From Bretschneidera sinensis (lineage: Eukaryota; Streptophyta; Magnoliopsida; Brassicales; Akaniaceae): DNA of 64,000 nucleotides. Below, one piece after another: positions 1 through 9,844 of the stretch. A model generated the notes under the pieces. That model did no database searches and had not been told where the DNA came from. It saw only the letters and a list, made by a program, of their open reading frames with translations. Both the position numbers and the translations under genes were made by a program. The number at the start of each line of letters is the position of its first letter. Within the stretch, counting starts at the first letter, position 1. The stretch lies in contig CM043698.1 in NCBI GenBank assembly GCA_023935145.1, positions 146,296,125 to 146,360,124 of the forward strand, in the 5' to 3' direction.

Positions 1-780
1 AAGTATGGTTTGAGAGGATTTATGAAATAGTTTATACTTCTCATAATAAATAAAAAAAGTTAAGTCAAATTCTCTTAAAAACAAATTTTGGAAATCATCA
101 AAAATAAAAGATTATGTGGAACAAAGAAATCCATGGACGTTGAAAAGTGTGAATGAAGAAAAAGGACCAAAATGTAAAAGAAAAGAAAACCAAAATTTTC
201 ATTTAAAACTCATTTTTCAGTTGCTTTTTTTTTCTTCATATAGTGTCATTTCTTCCAACTTTTTCTTCGATATTCAAAAGAATCAAGAAAGACACTTCCT
301 TTCTAAGATTAAAAGATAATTTGCTTATACATTACACACTTTTAAAGATTACTCTTGTGTAATTTAAGATTGGTTGTAACCAATTTTGTGCTTTGTGCAA
401 TTACAAGTTTTGCATCATCTAGAGATAACAGTTGAAAGTTGTTGATCACTTGTTTCTTTACCTCTCCGAACATTCTAAAAACCAGTTAACAACATAAAAA
501 CTAATTCAGTGTTACGAAAAACCCAAATGCCATAATTGCTCTTTCTTTTGTTTTAATTTCCTCTAACATTTCAATTACTTGTGCAACACTATTAAAACTT
601 TCCAAGTTTTTATTATGGTTTTGCCTGCGATTTTTCTGGATTGCTTCACAACCAAGTTATCAGGACAAATGAGATCTTAATCACGAGAACGTCATTGCAG
701 GATTGATTCCCAACATTATTTGATAAGTCTTTAAAGAAATGATTTAGATCAAATGTAAGAAATTTTTTTCTAATGAAATA
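1..780. other. intergenic, no gene recognised
   Basis: AT-rich sequence with short open frames only. None resembles a protein I recognise and no RNA gene is apparent. The missing last exon of the neighbouring eS24 gene was looked for here and not found. Confidence 0.6.
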
Positions 781-1085
781 AAAAGAAGCTTCTTTTTTTG
801 ATTTTGTACAAGTAATATAAAAAATAAGTGGATGACTAAGAACATTTTAAATATATGAAGAAATAATAGCATGTTAAAAAAAATGAAAATGTGTCAATCA
901 ATGGATGATACATGTATCCAATCCATATAATCGAATATAGATAGAAGTTTTAATCAACTAATTTGATTTTGATCTAAATCTGTTAACTCATTTTAAAAAC
1001 AAATCAAACTTGGATTTTACTTGATTCACTCTGATAATAATTCAATCCAATTTTAATATTATATGACATAAATATTAAGTAATTC
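781..1085. repeat. dispersed ~300 bp repeat, copy 1
   Basis: This stretch is matched closely by 61158-61460 in the same orientation, with scattered substitutions and small indels. Its right end joins the eS24 intron next to exon 4 directly, exactly where the last exon should follow. The other copy also lies on the left side of an eS24 gene, so repeat and gene probably duplicated together. It has no coding capacity and I cannot assign it to a known transposon family. Confidence 0.75.
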
Positions 1086-1133
1086 TGAAGTAAACAACCA
1101 ATAAGAAGAGAGTTAACATTAAGCACTTTTTAC

Positions 1134-3787
1134 CTTCTTCACTCCACGGATCTTCTTAGCTCTGTTCTTCCTCTCCTTCAGCTGTTTCCTTGACTTCTCT
1201 ACCTTGGAATCAAGATCATTCTGCCCATAGCAAGACAAAATTTTAGCATGCATGAGAGCCCATTGACATCTTTTACAGAACCAAAAGAAACAAGCTACAT
1301 ATAAGCATATCAACATCAGCGTTTTTAAAGGCGTTTTTGGGGCGCGCCCCAGGCGCGTATGGAAGCGTTTTTGGGGAGCGCCCCGGGCGCGTATGGAGGC
1401 GTTTTTGGGCCAAAATGTCCCAGGGCGTGAATCATGGGGCGAAAGTATCACTGGGCGTAAGTTTCTCAGGTCTGGGCGAGGCGTACACCTTTCACTCCCC
1501 GGTCGTCTAGACGTACGCCCAATACTACAGCTTGCTTACTCTTCTTTACGACCTGCAAAAGTCTAAATCTCACAAAAAAACACCATGAAACCAAGACAAA
1601 ATCTGAATTATTTTAGAGGAAAATTTAGACAAGAGAAGTAGATCTGGAAAAATTTTCAAAAAATCAAAACGATGCAGAAGATAGATGGATAACCTAAGCA
1701 TACACTAAAAAAAACACAAATCAACCAAAAATAAGAAATTAACTCCTTAGATTCCAAATATGCGGTCGGCTCCTCTGGAGGGTTGTTCTCCTCGTTGCCC
1801 CACCGCTTCGGTCCAACGACAGCCAGTTTAGTCTCCGAATTTCGGAATAGGCGCTGACAAGAGAGGTAGATCTGCTTGTGCTGTTTTGAGGATTTCTCGG
1901 TCTCTTCGTCGTTCGAGGAAAGAGCTCTCTCTCTCTCTTGAAATTTCTAGAATCTGCCTTCTGTAAACTAAAGTTATTAAACATATATTTTAGTAGATTT
2001 TTTTTAACCATTATGGGCTGCAGTCCTTTTAACTGGGCTGAAGCCGGTTTAACTATTTTTTTTAAAACTATTATGGGTTGAATCCCAGTTGGTTTTGGTC
2101 CAATATCTGCCTTTTAACTGGTTTTGCTCACTTCTAACCCAAGTCGAGTTGGTTTCTAACCCAATTCATTTTTCTCTACTTCTATAATTTTCATCAAATT
2201 GTTTGATATTTATGTAAAAATATTTTGATAAATATTTATTTATAAGTCTTAAGTTAGTAAAGTTTATTGATAATTAATTAATTTATATTATTTTAATTTT
2301 TTAATATTTTTATAATTTAATTTATATTATTTTATTTAAAACGCCCTAACGTTTCAAAAGGCTTACGCCCTAACGTCTCGAGGCTTACGCCTCGCCTCAT
2401 TGAGGCAAAACGCCTCGCCCAATGCCCTCGTCTCTGAAAACACTGATCAACATTTAGCAGCAGTACAGGGCTAAACACAGGTGTAACAACACTGCTAAGC
2501 CTTACATGAATCCCAAAGTCCATAAATCAAAGCTAAGAGTTCAGATCATTCGACATCTAACAAAATGTAACTGGGTCACCACATTCATCATTAAAAATAA
2601 GTTACCATCAAATAAACAAATCTAATGATTGGGCTAAATGAAGCTATATCAAATATAAATAAAGTAGCATTACCCTGATCAGTCTGTATTTTGGCTCGAA
2701 TTTCTTTGCACTCTCAACAGAATCATAGATCAAACCAAATCATGTGGATTTACCGCCTCCAAAATGGGTATGGAACTTGAAGACAAAGATCGAGTTAGGA
2801 TCCTTCACCGCGTACATTCTAGACAGCTTCTCCTTCAGCTTCGCCTTTACACCAAAGACACAACAAATCAACAACTCAAGATCAATCCACCGGTCATTAT
2901 GATCAGAATAATGCTGTTAAACTAATCTGAACATGAACTAAACATTGAAACTATCAATGTGTAGCTTTTCATCAGTCAGTATTCTCAGATATCACATAAC
3001 TACCACATAATAACATCACAACATTCAACAAAAAATACAATCCAGGATTGAACTACAATTTACCTTGGAAACATTGGCCCTTCCAGTATGAAGAACATCA
3101 ATGACCTGCATTATGAAACAAGAGAAATTTAAACAACATTAAATCTTATTGCCACAAAAAATTAAGACATTCTAAGCTTTTAAAATCATATATATCTCAC
3201 ACTTCAAGCATCTCCTACTTTTCAATATCTGAAAGTGACTATATCTTCAGCTTACTAAGCAAAAAATTCTTTAGGTTGATATATTCCTTTTGAAACTAAA
3301 AATAGCACGTTAACTCAGTCATCTCTCTTTTCTTTTATAGTTCAAGATCTGAACGCCAATAAAACCCTAACACTAACAACCTTTTGGTAGCAGAGAAAAC
3401 CATGAATACTAAATTAAACAGTTTAGCTTCTTTTATTTCTTTCAATATCACAACCGAAAAACCACATTCATGGTCTGGATTAAACCTTGAAACTAGAGAA
3501 AGTCATAACAGAATAAGGAAAAATATAAAACCAAATAACAATCAAAACATTTCCTCTCCTCCTCTCCCTTCTCTTTGTTTAAGATCCAGAACCCACTACA
3601 ATGAAGGCACTTAACACCAAACTCCAACCCATGTTTGGATATCGAGAAAGTGAAAGAAAATAATGAATAAAGCGAGCAGGAAAACGAAAAAAAAAAGAAT
3701 TAGAAAGAAACTCACAAATTGCTTCCTAAAGAGGACCCTGTTAGTCATGAATTTCCTAGTCCTAATAGTGACTGCCTTGTCCGCCAT
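1134..3787 (-). pseudogene. RPS24: 40S ribosomal protein S24 (eS24), copy 1, broken
   Basis: eS24 is a small-subunit ribosomal protein of the cytosolic 40S particle. Four exons can be placed by GT/AG sites and matching phase: 3716-3787 (24 codons, begins MADKAVTIRTRKF), 3064-3105 (14 codons, VIDVLHTGRANVSK), 2674-2844 (57 codons) and 1134-1220 (29 codons, ends [10 protein letters not shown]). The family normally has about 135 residues and ends in a lysine-rich tail. Two defects are visible. The glycine codon in the STGFGLIY stretch is TGA (2740-2742), stopping the protein at residue 73. The last exon, present in the second copy at 62531-62572, is absent, so exon 4 reads through its donor to a near stop. 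The intron between exons 3 and 4 carries a hAT element. A single-base sequencing error could explain the TGA, but not the lost exon. Confidence 0.9.
1317..2445. mobile_element. non-autonomous hAT DNA transposon in eS24 intron
   Basis: Comparison with the uninterrupted intron of the second eS24 copy (around 62850) delimits an insertion of 1129 bp. It is flanked by a perfect 8-bp direct repeat ATCAACAT (1309-1316 and 2446-2453), the size made by hAT transposases. Its ends are inverted repeats beginning CAGYGTTTT, 13 of 17 bases matching. Both subterminal regions are unusually GC-rich and repetitive: GCGTTTTTGGGG/GCGCGTATGG units at the left, CGCCCTAACG and GGCTTACGCC units at the right. No transposase is encoded. 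The interior holds a 90-codon minus-strand frame (1739-2011) that I do not recognise and which may be captured host sequence. Confidence 0.88.
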
Positions 3788-3944
3788 TGTTGTCAGTTGT
3801 GCTTGATGAACAAGCTAAACAAATGCAGAGTTCAGACTGGAGCACAAAAAAGCAACAGGCTTTTAACCAACGACAGAGCTGAATGATTCTATTGACTGTG
3901 AAATTTTTCTCAGCGTCCAATTTTCCCCACTGAAACTGAAAAAA

Positions 3945-5012
3945 AATGGAGGTTATATCAAGGGAAGTATCAAAAGCTCCCGAAAAAGTTCTGATCCTCT
4001 TTACTTTGAGAGTTTGGATTTATTTTCAGTTGCTTATAGTACAGATCAAGCAGAACAGTCCATTCGGAGAATGGATCTGGAGATCACAATGGTTCTGATT
4101 TCTAACACAATTGCATGCTTATTTGTGGGAATGCAACTCTTTCAGGTGAAAAAGCATCCTGATTTGCTTCCATTTGTTTCAATCGATATGCTTTCACTTC
4201 TTACTTTGGGCTGCATGATAACGCTTCTGCTAAACTTTGAAGCCTTATTCTTGCAAAACACTTCCTACTTTGGGCCACATGATACCGCTTCTGCTAAACT
4301 TTAAAGCATTATTCTTGCAAAACCACGATCAGTGAAATGTTCTGCTTGGAAGTATTGGTGGATGGTTCCAAGTGAACGAGGTTATTGTAAGGGTAGTTAC
4401 AATGGTAGCTTTCTTGTAGCAATGCGTCTTTTGCAGCTATCATGGACAGCAAGATCAGTTGATGGAAAACAAAAGGATTTGTGGTTTGTTGAGAAGAAAG
4501 CCCTGTTAATGTCATTACCATATTATGCAGCTGGGGCTTTAATCGCTTTGTTTGTGAGCTGGAGAAAGAGTAGACATAATATTGTATTGCTTTCTTCTCA
4601 CGTCATACGATTCCATCAACATTCCTTTTGGGAGGACTTGAAATCTTATACAGGTTTGATCTTGGACGGGTTTCTTTTGCCTCATATTCTCCTCAACGTA
4701 TTCAGAAACTCGAAAGAGAATGCTTTTTTTTGTTCATTCTACATTGGAACTACTTTTGTCAGATTTCTCCCCCATGAGTATGATCTTTACAAGGCTCAAA
4801 ACTTTAGTCGACATTCTGATGGAGCATACATTTATGCGAACCCTGGTGTGAATTTTTACTCCATTGCTTTGGGATGTAATCATCCCTTTGGGGGGTTTGC
4901 TATTTGCTGCAATTATTTACTTGCAGCAACGGTTTGGTGGCCAGTGCATTCTTCCTCAGAGATTTTGAGAGTTGTGTATGAGAAGGTTCCAGCTGGGGTT
5001 AGTGAAACATAA
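3945..5012 (+). pseudogene. DUF2921 transmembrane protein, 3' half, decayed
   Basis: The translation matches the C-terminal, multi-pass membrane half of plant DUF2921 proteins (function unknown): GYIKGSIKSS, then QLFQVKKHPD, LGCMITLLLNFEALFLQN, RLLQLSWTARSVDG, WFVEKKALLMSLPYYAAGAL and DGFLLPHILLN. The 5' half is missing. The copy is disabled: a ~63 bp tandem duplication (about 4202-4320) repeats the LNFEALFLQN segment with a stop, a frameshift lies near 4411, and a further pair around 4868 and 4965 shifts about 30 residues out of the expected IIYLQQRFGG frame before it returns at VYEKVPAG. An AATAAA follows at 5109. The family is usually intronless, so lack of introns does not prove retroposition. 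Its truncated start lies just upstream of the eS24 start codon, head to head. Confidence 0.85.
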
Positions 5013-5496
5013 TTGTTGTGGTCTTGAGCTTAGCTAAACTGTTGCACCTCTTCCCTTGTCATTTGGGAGTAATGTCCGAGTTTCGATCTGGTTATTGTTG
5101 CTTCAATCAATAAAATAAAAAAAAGGAGAAACTGGATCTCATGATGCTGCTCTCATGTTTAGCATTGTAATTTGTGAGATGAAAACTGATGCAGATGCAG
5201 TCACTAGATTGTTCATCTGTTGTTTCTTGTTTTTAGTAGAATATCAGGTTTGTGTGCTTTCACCATTTCTACAAGTCGTTTTTACTTTCCAAAAGGATAT
5301 TGAAGGGTTTGATATTTGCAATGTCATATGTTACTCATTATATGCGAGTACGTGTCCAACACGAGTAGTCTCGTATTTTTCACAAGTTTTTTTAATTGAT
5401 TTGGAGGATCTAAGCGTCATATCTATATTATTCGACACATTTCGGATACATATTGACACACGTGTTTCAAGTAAAATGAAGACTCGGAGCAATATA

Positions 5497-5538
<42 letters not shown>

Positions 5539-7060
5539 GTGTATGTGTCAATGTTTCTCATCTATATGAAATTGTAAGAATTATGTTTTAATTCATCAGA
5601 ATGATTCTCTAATTTCATAAAAAACCATATAGAGAAAATCTCTGATCTCTATCCAACTCTGGTATATTTTCACACATTTTGATCCTCACCATTATTAAAT
5701 TTCCCCCTTTTTCTTTTCATTTTTAGTTTTTACCGTAAACATTCAGTAATTAACTTGTTGCTTTGAACAACTTTAATTTGACCTCCATTTTTCCGAAGCT
5801 CTTGAATTGTTTGAAGCAGGAAGAAAGACTTTTGAGAGAGACCTATCAACTACTTTTGGCCAAGTCTTTAAGTGAGTGAGAGAGATAGAGAGAGATGACT
5901 ATAACTTTTTTTATCCAACTTTAAATTATGAAATATCTTCTTCATCTCAATTTTGTTACTTGAAGAAATTTATGTTGCTTATGGTTGTGGATTCTTCTAC
6001 AATATTGTTACTCCTTTCTCCTATCTTCTACTTGACCATGGTCTCTTGTTCTCAAACTCAATTCTCTTCCAAAACGGTACCGATCAAGCTGTCTTTCAGC
6101 TACAGAATGTAGCAGTCAAAACGGAGACAAATTATTGAACTATATGCAAGCCTCCTTCAGTAAAATATGCTGCAAGTATAATAGGAAGCTGACTAGTCCA
6201 TTGATCATGGTTACCAGATAATTACAGTGTCCTTAAAAAAAGAACATAGTGACTTAATCCTTAAAAAAAATCCAATGCAGTGTGCGAATGATTTCTACTT
6301 TCTGCTTAAGTTATATACACATAATTACTTCTGAAAAATTGCTATTACTATATACAAAATTCTAATGAATTTCCAGCAAACTTCATGAAAACACAGAATA
6401 ACGCAACAAAAAAGAAATATTGATGCCCTATTAAGAGACTTAAAATACTGCATTTCCTGCCTTCTAGTACTAGGACTGTTGCTACCCATGAAACTTGTCA
6501 TTACTGCACCACCAAGATTAGTTGATGTCATTTCTGTGCAACTTCCATGATGATTAGGGAAGTATTGCTGGTGATGAAACGATTAAACTGTTCAAGCCAG
6601 AAGGAAGTGGTTTACGGGGTATATGATCATACCCAAGTCAGGTTTCTTGGATTCAAATTAAGAAGAAGACATGCCATTGCCAAGGCCATACAGGGGGACT
6701 AGTGAAGTGATAACGATGTTAGCCTTGAACACGGCAGTTCTGCTGCTGCCTGTCAGCATCGAAGGAGGTTTGGGCATGCAGCCACTTGTAAATGCATGGA
6801 CAACAAGGTGTTGTGCTGAGACTCTCAAGGCTAAGATTGGACTCCATTTCAGCTTGAGTGGGACATTTCCATCAGATTCAAGTGAGAATCAGGCCAAAAG
6901 AAGATTTGTTCCATATATAGCTGTGCAACCTGGTAGGAAAATGAGATCTTCTTAGGACAAAGCAGATGTCAGTAAGCATATACACACACTTATAGAAAGA
7001 CCAGAAGACATTCAATAACATACTTTGTTTACATGTTTGATAAAGAGAAGGGTAATATAT
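5013..7060. other. intergenic, no gene recognised
   Basis: Open frames at 5155-5577, 5876-6138 and 6671-6955 are not recognisable. The two frames at 5876-6112 and 5953-6138 overlap in different phases, and neither has a familiar domain. A dinucleotide repeat lies at 5499-5533. A decayed gene cannot be excluded between 5820 and 6960. Confidence 0.4.
5499..5533. repeat. (AT)n microsatellite
   Basis: Uninterrupted AT dinucleotides over about 35 bases. They generate spurious IYIYIY frames on both strands. Confidence 0.95.
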
Positions 7061-8110
7061 GTAAGAAACACACACATACACACAAATATATGGAGATGGA
7101 CCGCCAATCAAACCACTTAGTTTACCAGTTTGGAGATTAATACATCCTAGGTATTTGCATTGCATAGGGCTCCAATTGAGTTCTTCTGGAGATGAAAAAC
7201 TAGCATCCCGGCCCCTGTTACAAAACTGAAATGCTCACAAATTAGTATACAATTTTAACATCATGAAATTAATCCCAAATCGATACTAATGTTCAAAAGC
7301 CAGTTGTTAGCCATATAGGATATATATAGGCTGAAAAACCTACATGAACCAGATTAATAAATTAAATAGTGCCAGTTGCAGCTGATCAAATTCATAATGA
7401 GAATAGTTTCAGTTGCAATAGTGGATGCTTACAAACAAAAAAAGTGATACACTTACCAAAACATGGCATGAAAGCACGGAATGATCAACACCAAGGCTAC
7501 GGTTCCAGTAGGGGTATCTTCCTGCTACAAGATTGACATAGTCTACGATAGTGCTTTTTATGGGATGAAAATCATGCGAATCACGCTCATAGACAAAACA
7601 GACCATCTTTGCCACACTACATGGAAGGTAAAACGTGTTCTTCCTTATGATCTTTTGTTAGGAATCAGCTCTCAACCACCATCTTAAGAAACACAAACAC
7701 ACACACATAAATATACAGAGAAGGACTGCCAACCAAACCAGTTAGTTTACCAGTTTGGAGATTGATACATCCTTGGTGGGGTTAAACCTCTCAGAGATAT
7801 ATGCATTGCATAGGGCTCGAATTGAGTTCTTCTCGATATAAGAAAGTGTAAAGCTAGCTTACAGCCCCTGTTACAAAATCGAAGTGCTAGTTGCAGCTGA
7901 TCAAACTCAGGGTGAGAATTATTTTTCGTTGCAGTGCAGGATGCTTACAAACAAAGAAAAGTGATACACTTACCCAAACATGGCATGAAAGCATGAAATG
8001 GTCAGCGCCAAGGCTACGGTTCCAATATGGGTATCTTCCTGCTACAAGATTGACATAGTCTATGATAGTGCTTCTTATGGGATGAAAATCATGTGAGTCA
8101 CGCTAATAAA
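7060..8110. repeat. tandem duplication of exostosin gene segment
   Basis: About 7064-7685 and 7690-8110 align with each other over the purine/CA-rich start, the exon ending at a TACCAGTTTGGAG donor, an intron and the exon coding YPYWNRSLG. The first unit stops at about 7685, inside the exon. The second unit continues into the intact upstream part of that exon. Confidence 0.8.
7457..7685 (-). pseudogene. exostosin family (GT47) glycosyltransferase fragment, copy A
   Basis: The minus-strand frame reads [32 protein letters not shown] and LSCHVL followed by a GTAAGT donor. This is the conserved middle of plant exostosin-like GT47 proteins, Golgi type II enzymes acting on cell-wall polysaccharides. 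A further partial exon lies at about 7128-7200 (NSIGALCNA) with a stop. The exon is cut at its 5' side by the tandem-duplication boundary, so this copy cannot encode a working enzyme. Substrate cannot be inferred. Confidence 0.8.
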
Positions 8111-8322
8111 CAAATCGGACCATATTTACAACACTAAATTGAAGGCAAAACAAGTGTTCTTTCTTTATATCTTTTGTTCGGAACCAGCTCTCAGTCTCCA
8201 TCTTGTGGATAAAATTTCCTTCCATGGAGTATATAATATTGCAAGGACCATCGTTAAACAATGGAGGCTTCATTTCCTTGTAGACAAAGATTTTGAACTG
8301 CTTTTCCATTTCCAAGTAGCTC
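7751..8322 (-). pseudogene. exostosin family (GT47) glycosyltransferase, copy B
   Basis: Exon 7974-8322 is bounded by TTGTAG acceptor and GTAAGT donor. It codes SYLEMEKQFKIFVYKE, a DGPC motif, EGNFIHKMETESWFRT, [12 protein letters not shown] and [18 protein letters not shown], all typical of GT47 exostosins of the At5g03795 type. A downstream exon, 7751 to about 7836, codes NSIRALCNAYISERFNP and DVSISKL before a GTAAAC donor. The glutamate codon after VY is TAG at about 8104, a nonsense mutation that copy A does not share. No signal-anchor exon or C-terminal exons were found, so this is a partial pseudogene. Confidence 0.85.
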
Positions 8323-8344
8323 CTACAAGTGCAAAGAACTAGTA

Positions 8345-9840
8345 ACTCTGGAATTAGAGATGCAAATGCAAATATGCAATTATATAAAGGCATTCACCAT
8401 GCCACCCTCCTAAACTGGAGATAACTTCCTAAGGATCTATTTCTTTCCTCTTACTTTTTCACTCAACCAATGATAGCCTAAGATAAAGAACTGCAACTGG
8501 CCAGACTGGCTGCAAATGGATAAAAACTTGAGAAAAGCAAATGCTATTTTACCGACCATGCATATAAAAAAAGAATGCTTCCTCTTTATCCCAACCAAAA
8601 TAAAGACAGATGAAGGATGATGGCCAGAGTGCTAGCAGCATCAGTTATGATGAGGACCCTTAAGCTCTCTTTTCCTCTCCATTATAAAAGCTCGGAGGAC
8701 CTCTTGAGCTTTATAAAAGCTGTTATTTTCTAATATATCCATTTTGACGCATACTTCAAATACAGAAATTGTGGACTGATTCGACTGAACAATTTAAAGT
8801 ACGAACTACCTCAATACAACAGATTTACCTTGTAGCAAGCACAAACAATGAAAAGCACATAACTCTCTGATTCTCCAGCAAGATTGCATAGACCAAGTTG
8901 AGGGCAAACAGAGCCTTAAAAGGTATGATTGAGAAATGTGCTTCTCCAAATGGACTTTGCTGTCTGGTTTAATTGAGACCAGAAGCTAACAAAACATATA
9001 GCATGAGTTAAGCTTGGAAGGAGAAGGAAAAGTATCACAAGAGAGAAGATTGTATCAGTTAACTTTCAAAGCTTCTATTGGAAACACTAGCTGCTTGCCT
9101 AATTCATGTTGCCCGCACCACTATAATGAGAAATCCAACTTTGAAATGACTGGAAATTTGTGCAGCAGTCGTCATTGCTAGAAATCTCAACATGCTTTTC
9201 TTGATGATGCATCTTTGAATTGAAATTTCCTCTTTAAGGATATATTTTCAAACAACAATTGCTGCAAAATGTGGTTTGTTAATAATGTTTGTTGTTTATA
9301 TGTGAATATCAGAATAAAATTTTCTTAGAAAGTAAATAAAGAAATAAAAAGAAAAAAAAATAAATGAAAGACAAAAAAGAAAAACAAACAAGACGTGTAC
9401 ACCTATCCCATGCTGTAAAGGGATTAATGTACCATATTCGGGCACTTGTAGTGTTGTAGCACAGACCTCTCTGGTGCTTTAGATAAATTACGTTCTCAGC
9501 AAAAAGATGTTCTCTAGAAAATCAGTTATACATTCAATGTGTTCTAGTGCTAGTAATTAATATTGGTTTCCATGAAAGAAACACTGACCTCTTTGGTGCC
9601 TTAGAAGGATGGTGTAAGCTAGGTCCTCAGCGAACTGATGCTCTTTAGAGAGAGGTGCCTGCAGAATCAGTTTGTTTATAAAGAAAATCAGTTTGGTTTC
9701 GGAAACTAATTAGGAAAATGGTCTGTTTAAATAGAAAATTTCAGAGCCTGGAGAAGGGCACAAAAAGAGAATAAGTCAAATTTTTGGAAAAGATTTATTC
9801 TGTAATTTATTTTTTAATTTGGGCCAATCCAATATAAATT
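8345..9840. other. non-coding, former exostosin intron/5' region
   Basis: The part from 8345 to about 8848 is homologous to 30275-30788 and represents the intron upstream of the exostosin exon. The remainder to 9840 is AT-rich with no recognised coding exon. Short internal similarity is visible, such as the repeated GACCTCT-GGTGC phrase near 9465 and 9588. Confidence 0.5.
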
Positions 9841-9844
9841 ATGC

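Noticed and set aside
2937..3010. Second C/D-like pair (CTGATGA and CTGA) in the eS24 intron between exons 2 and 3
   Set aside because: No terminal stem. Such pairs are expected by chance in AT-rich introns.
3945..5124. DUF2921 3' fragment as a processed (retroposed) pseudogene, with A-rich stretch after AATAAA
   Set aside because: The family is normally intronless and the A run starts two bases after AATAAA, too close for a poly(A) tail. No target duplication was seen.
5331..5577. Opposed frames with IYIYIY strings
   Set aside because: Produced by the AT microsatellite on both strands.
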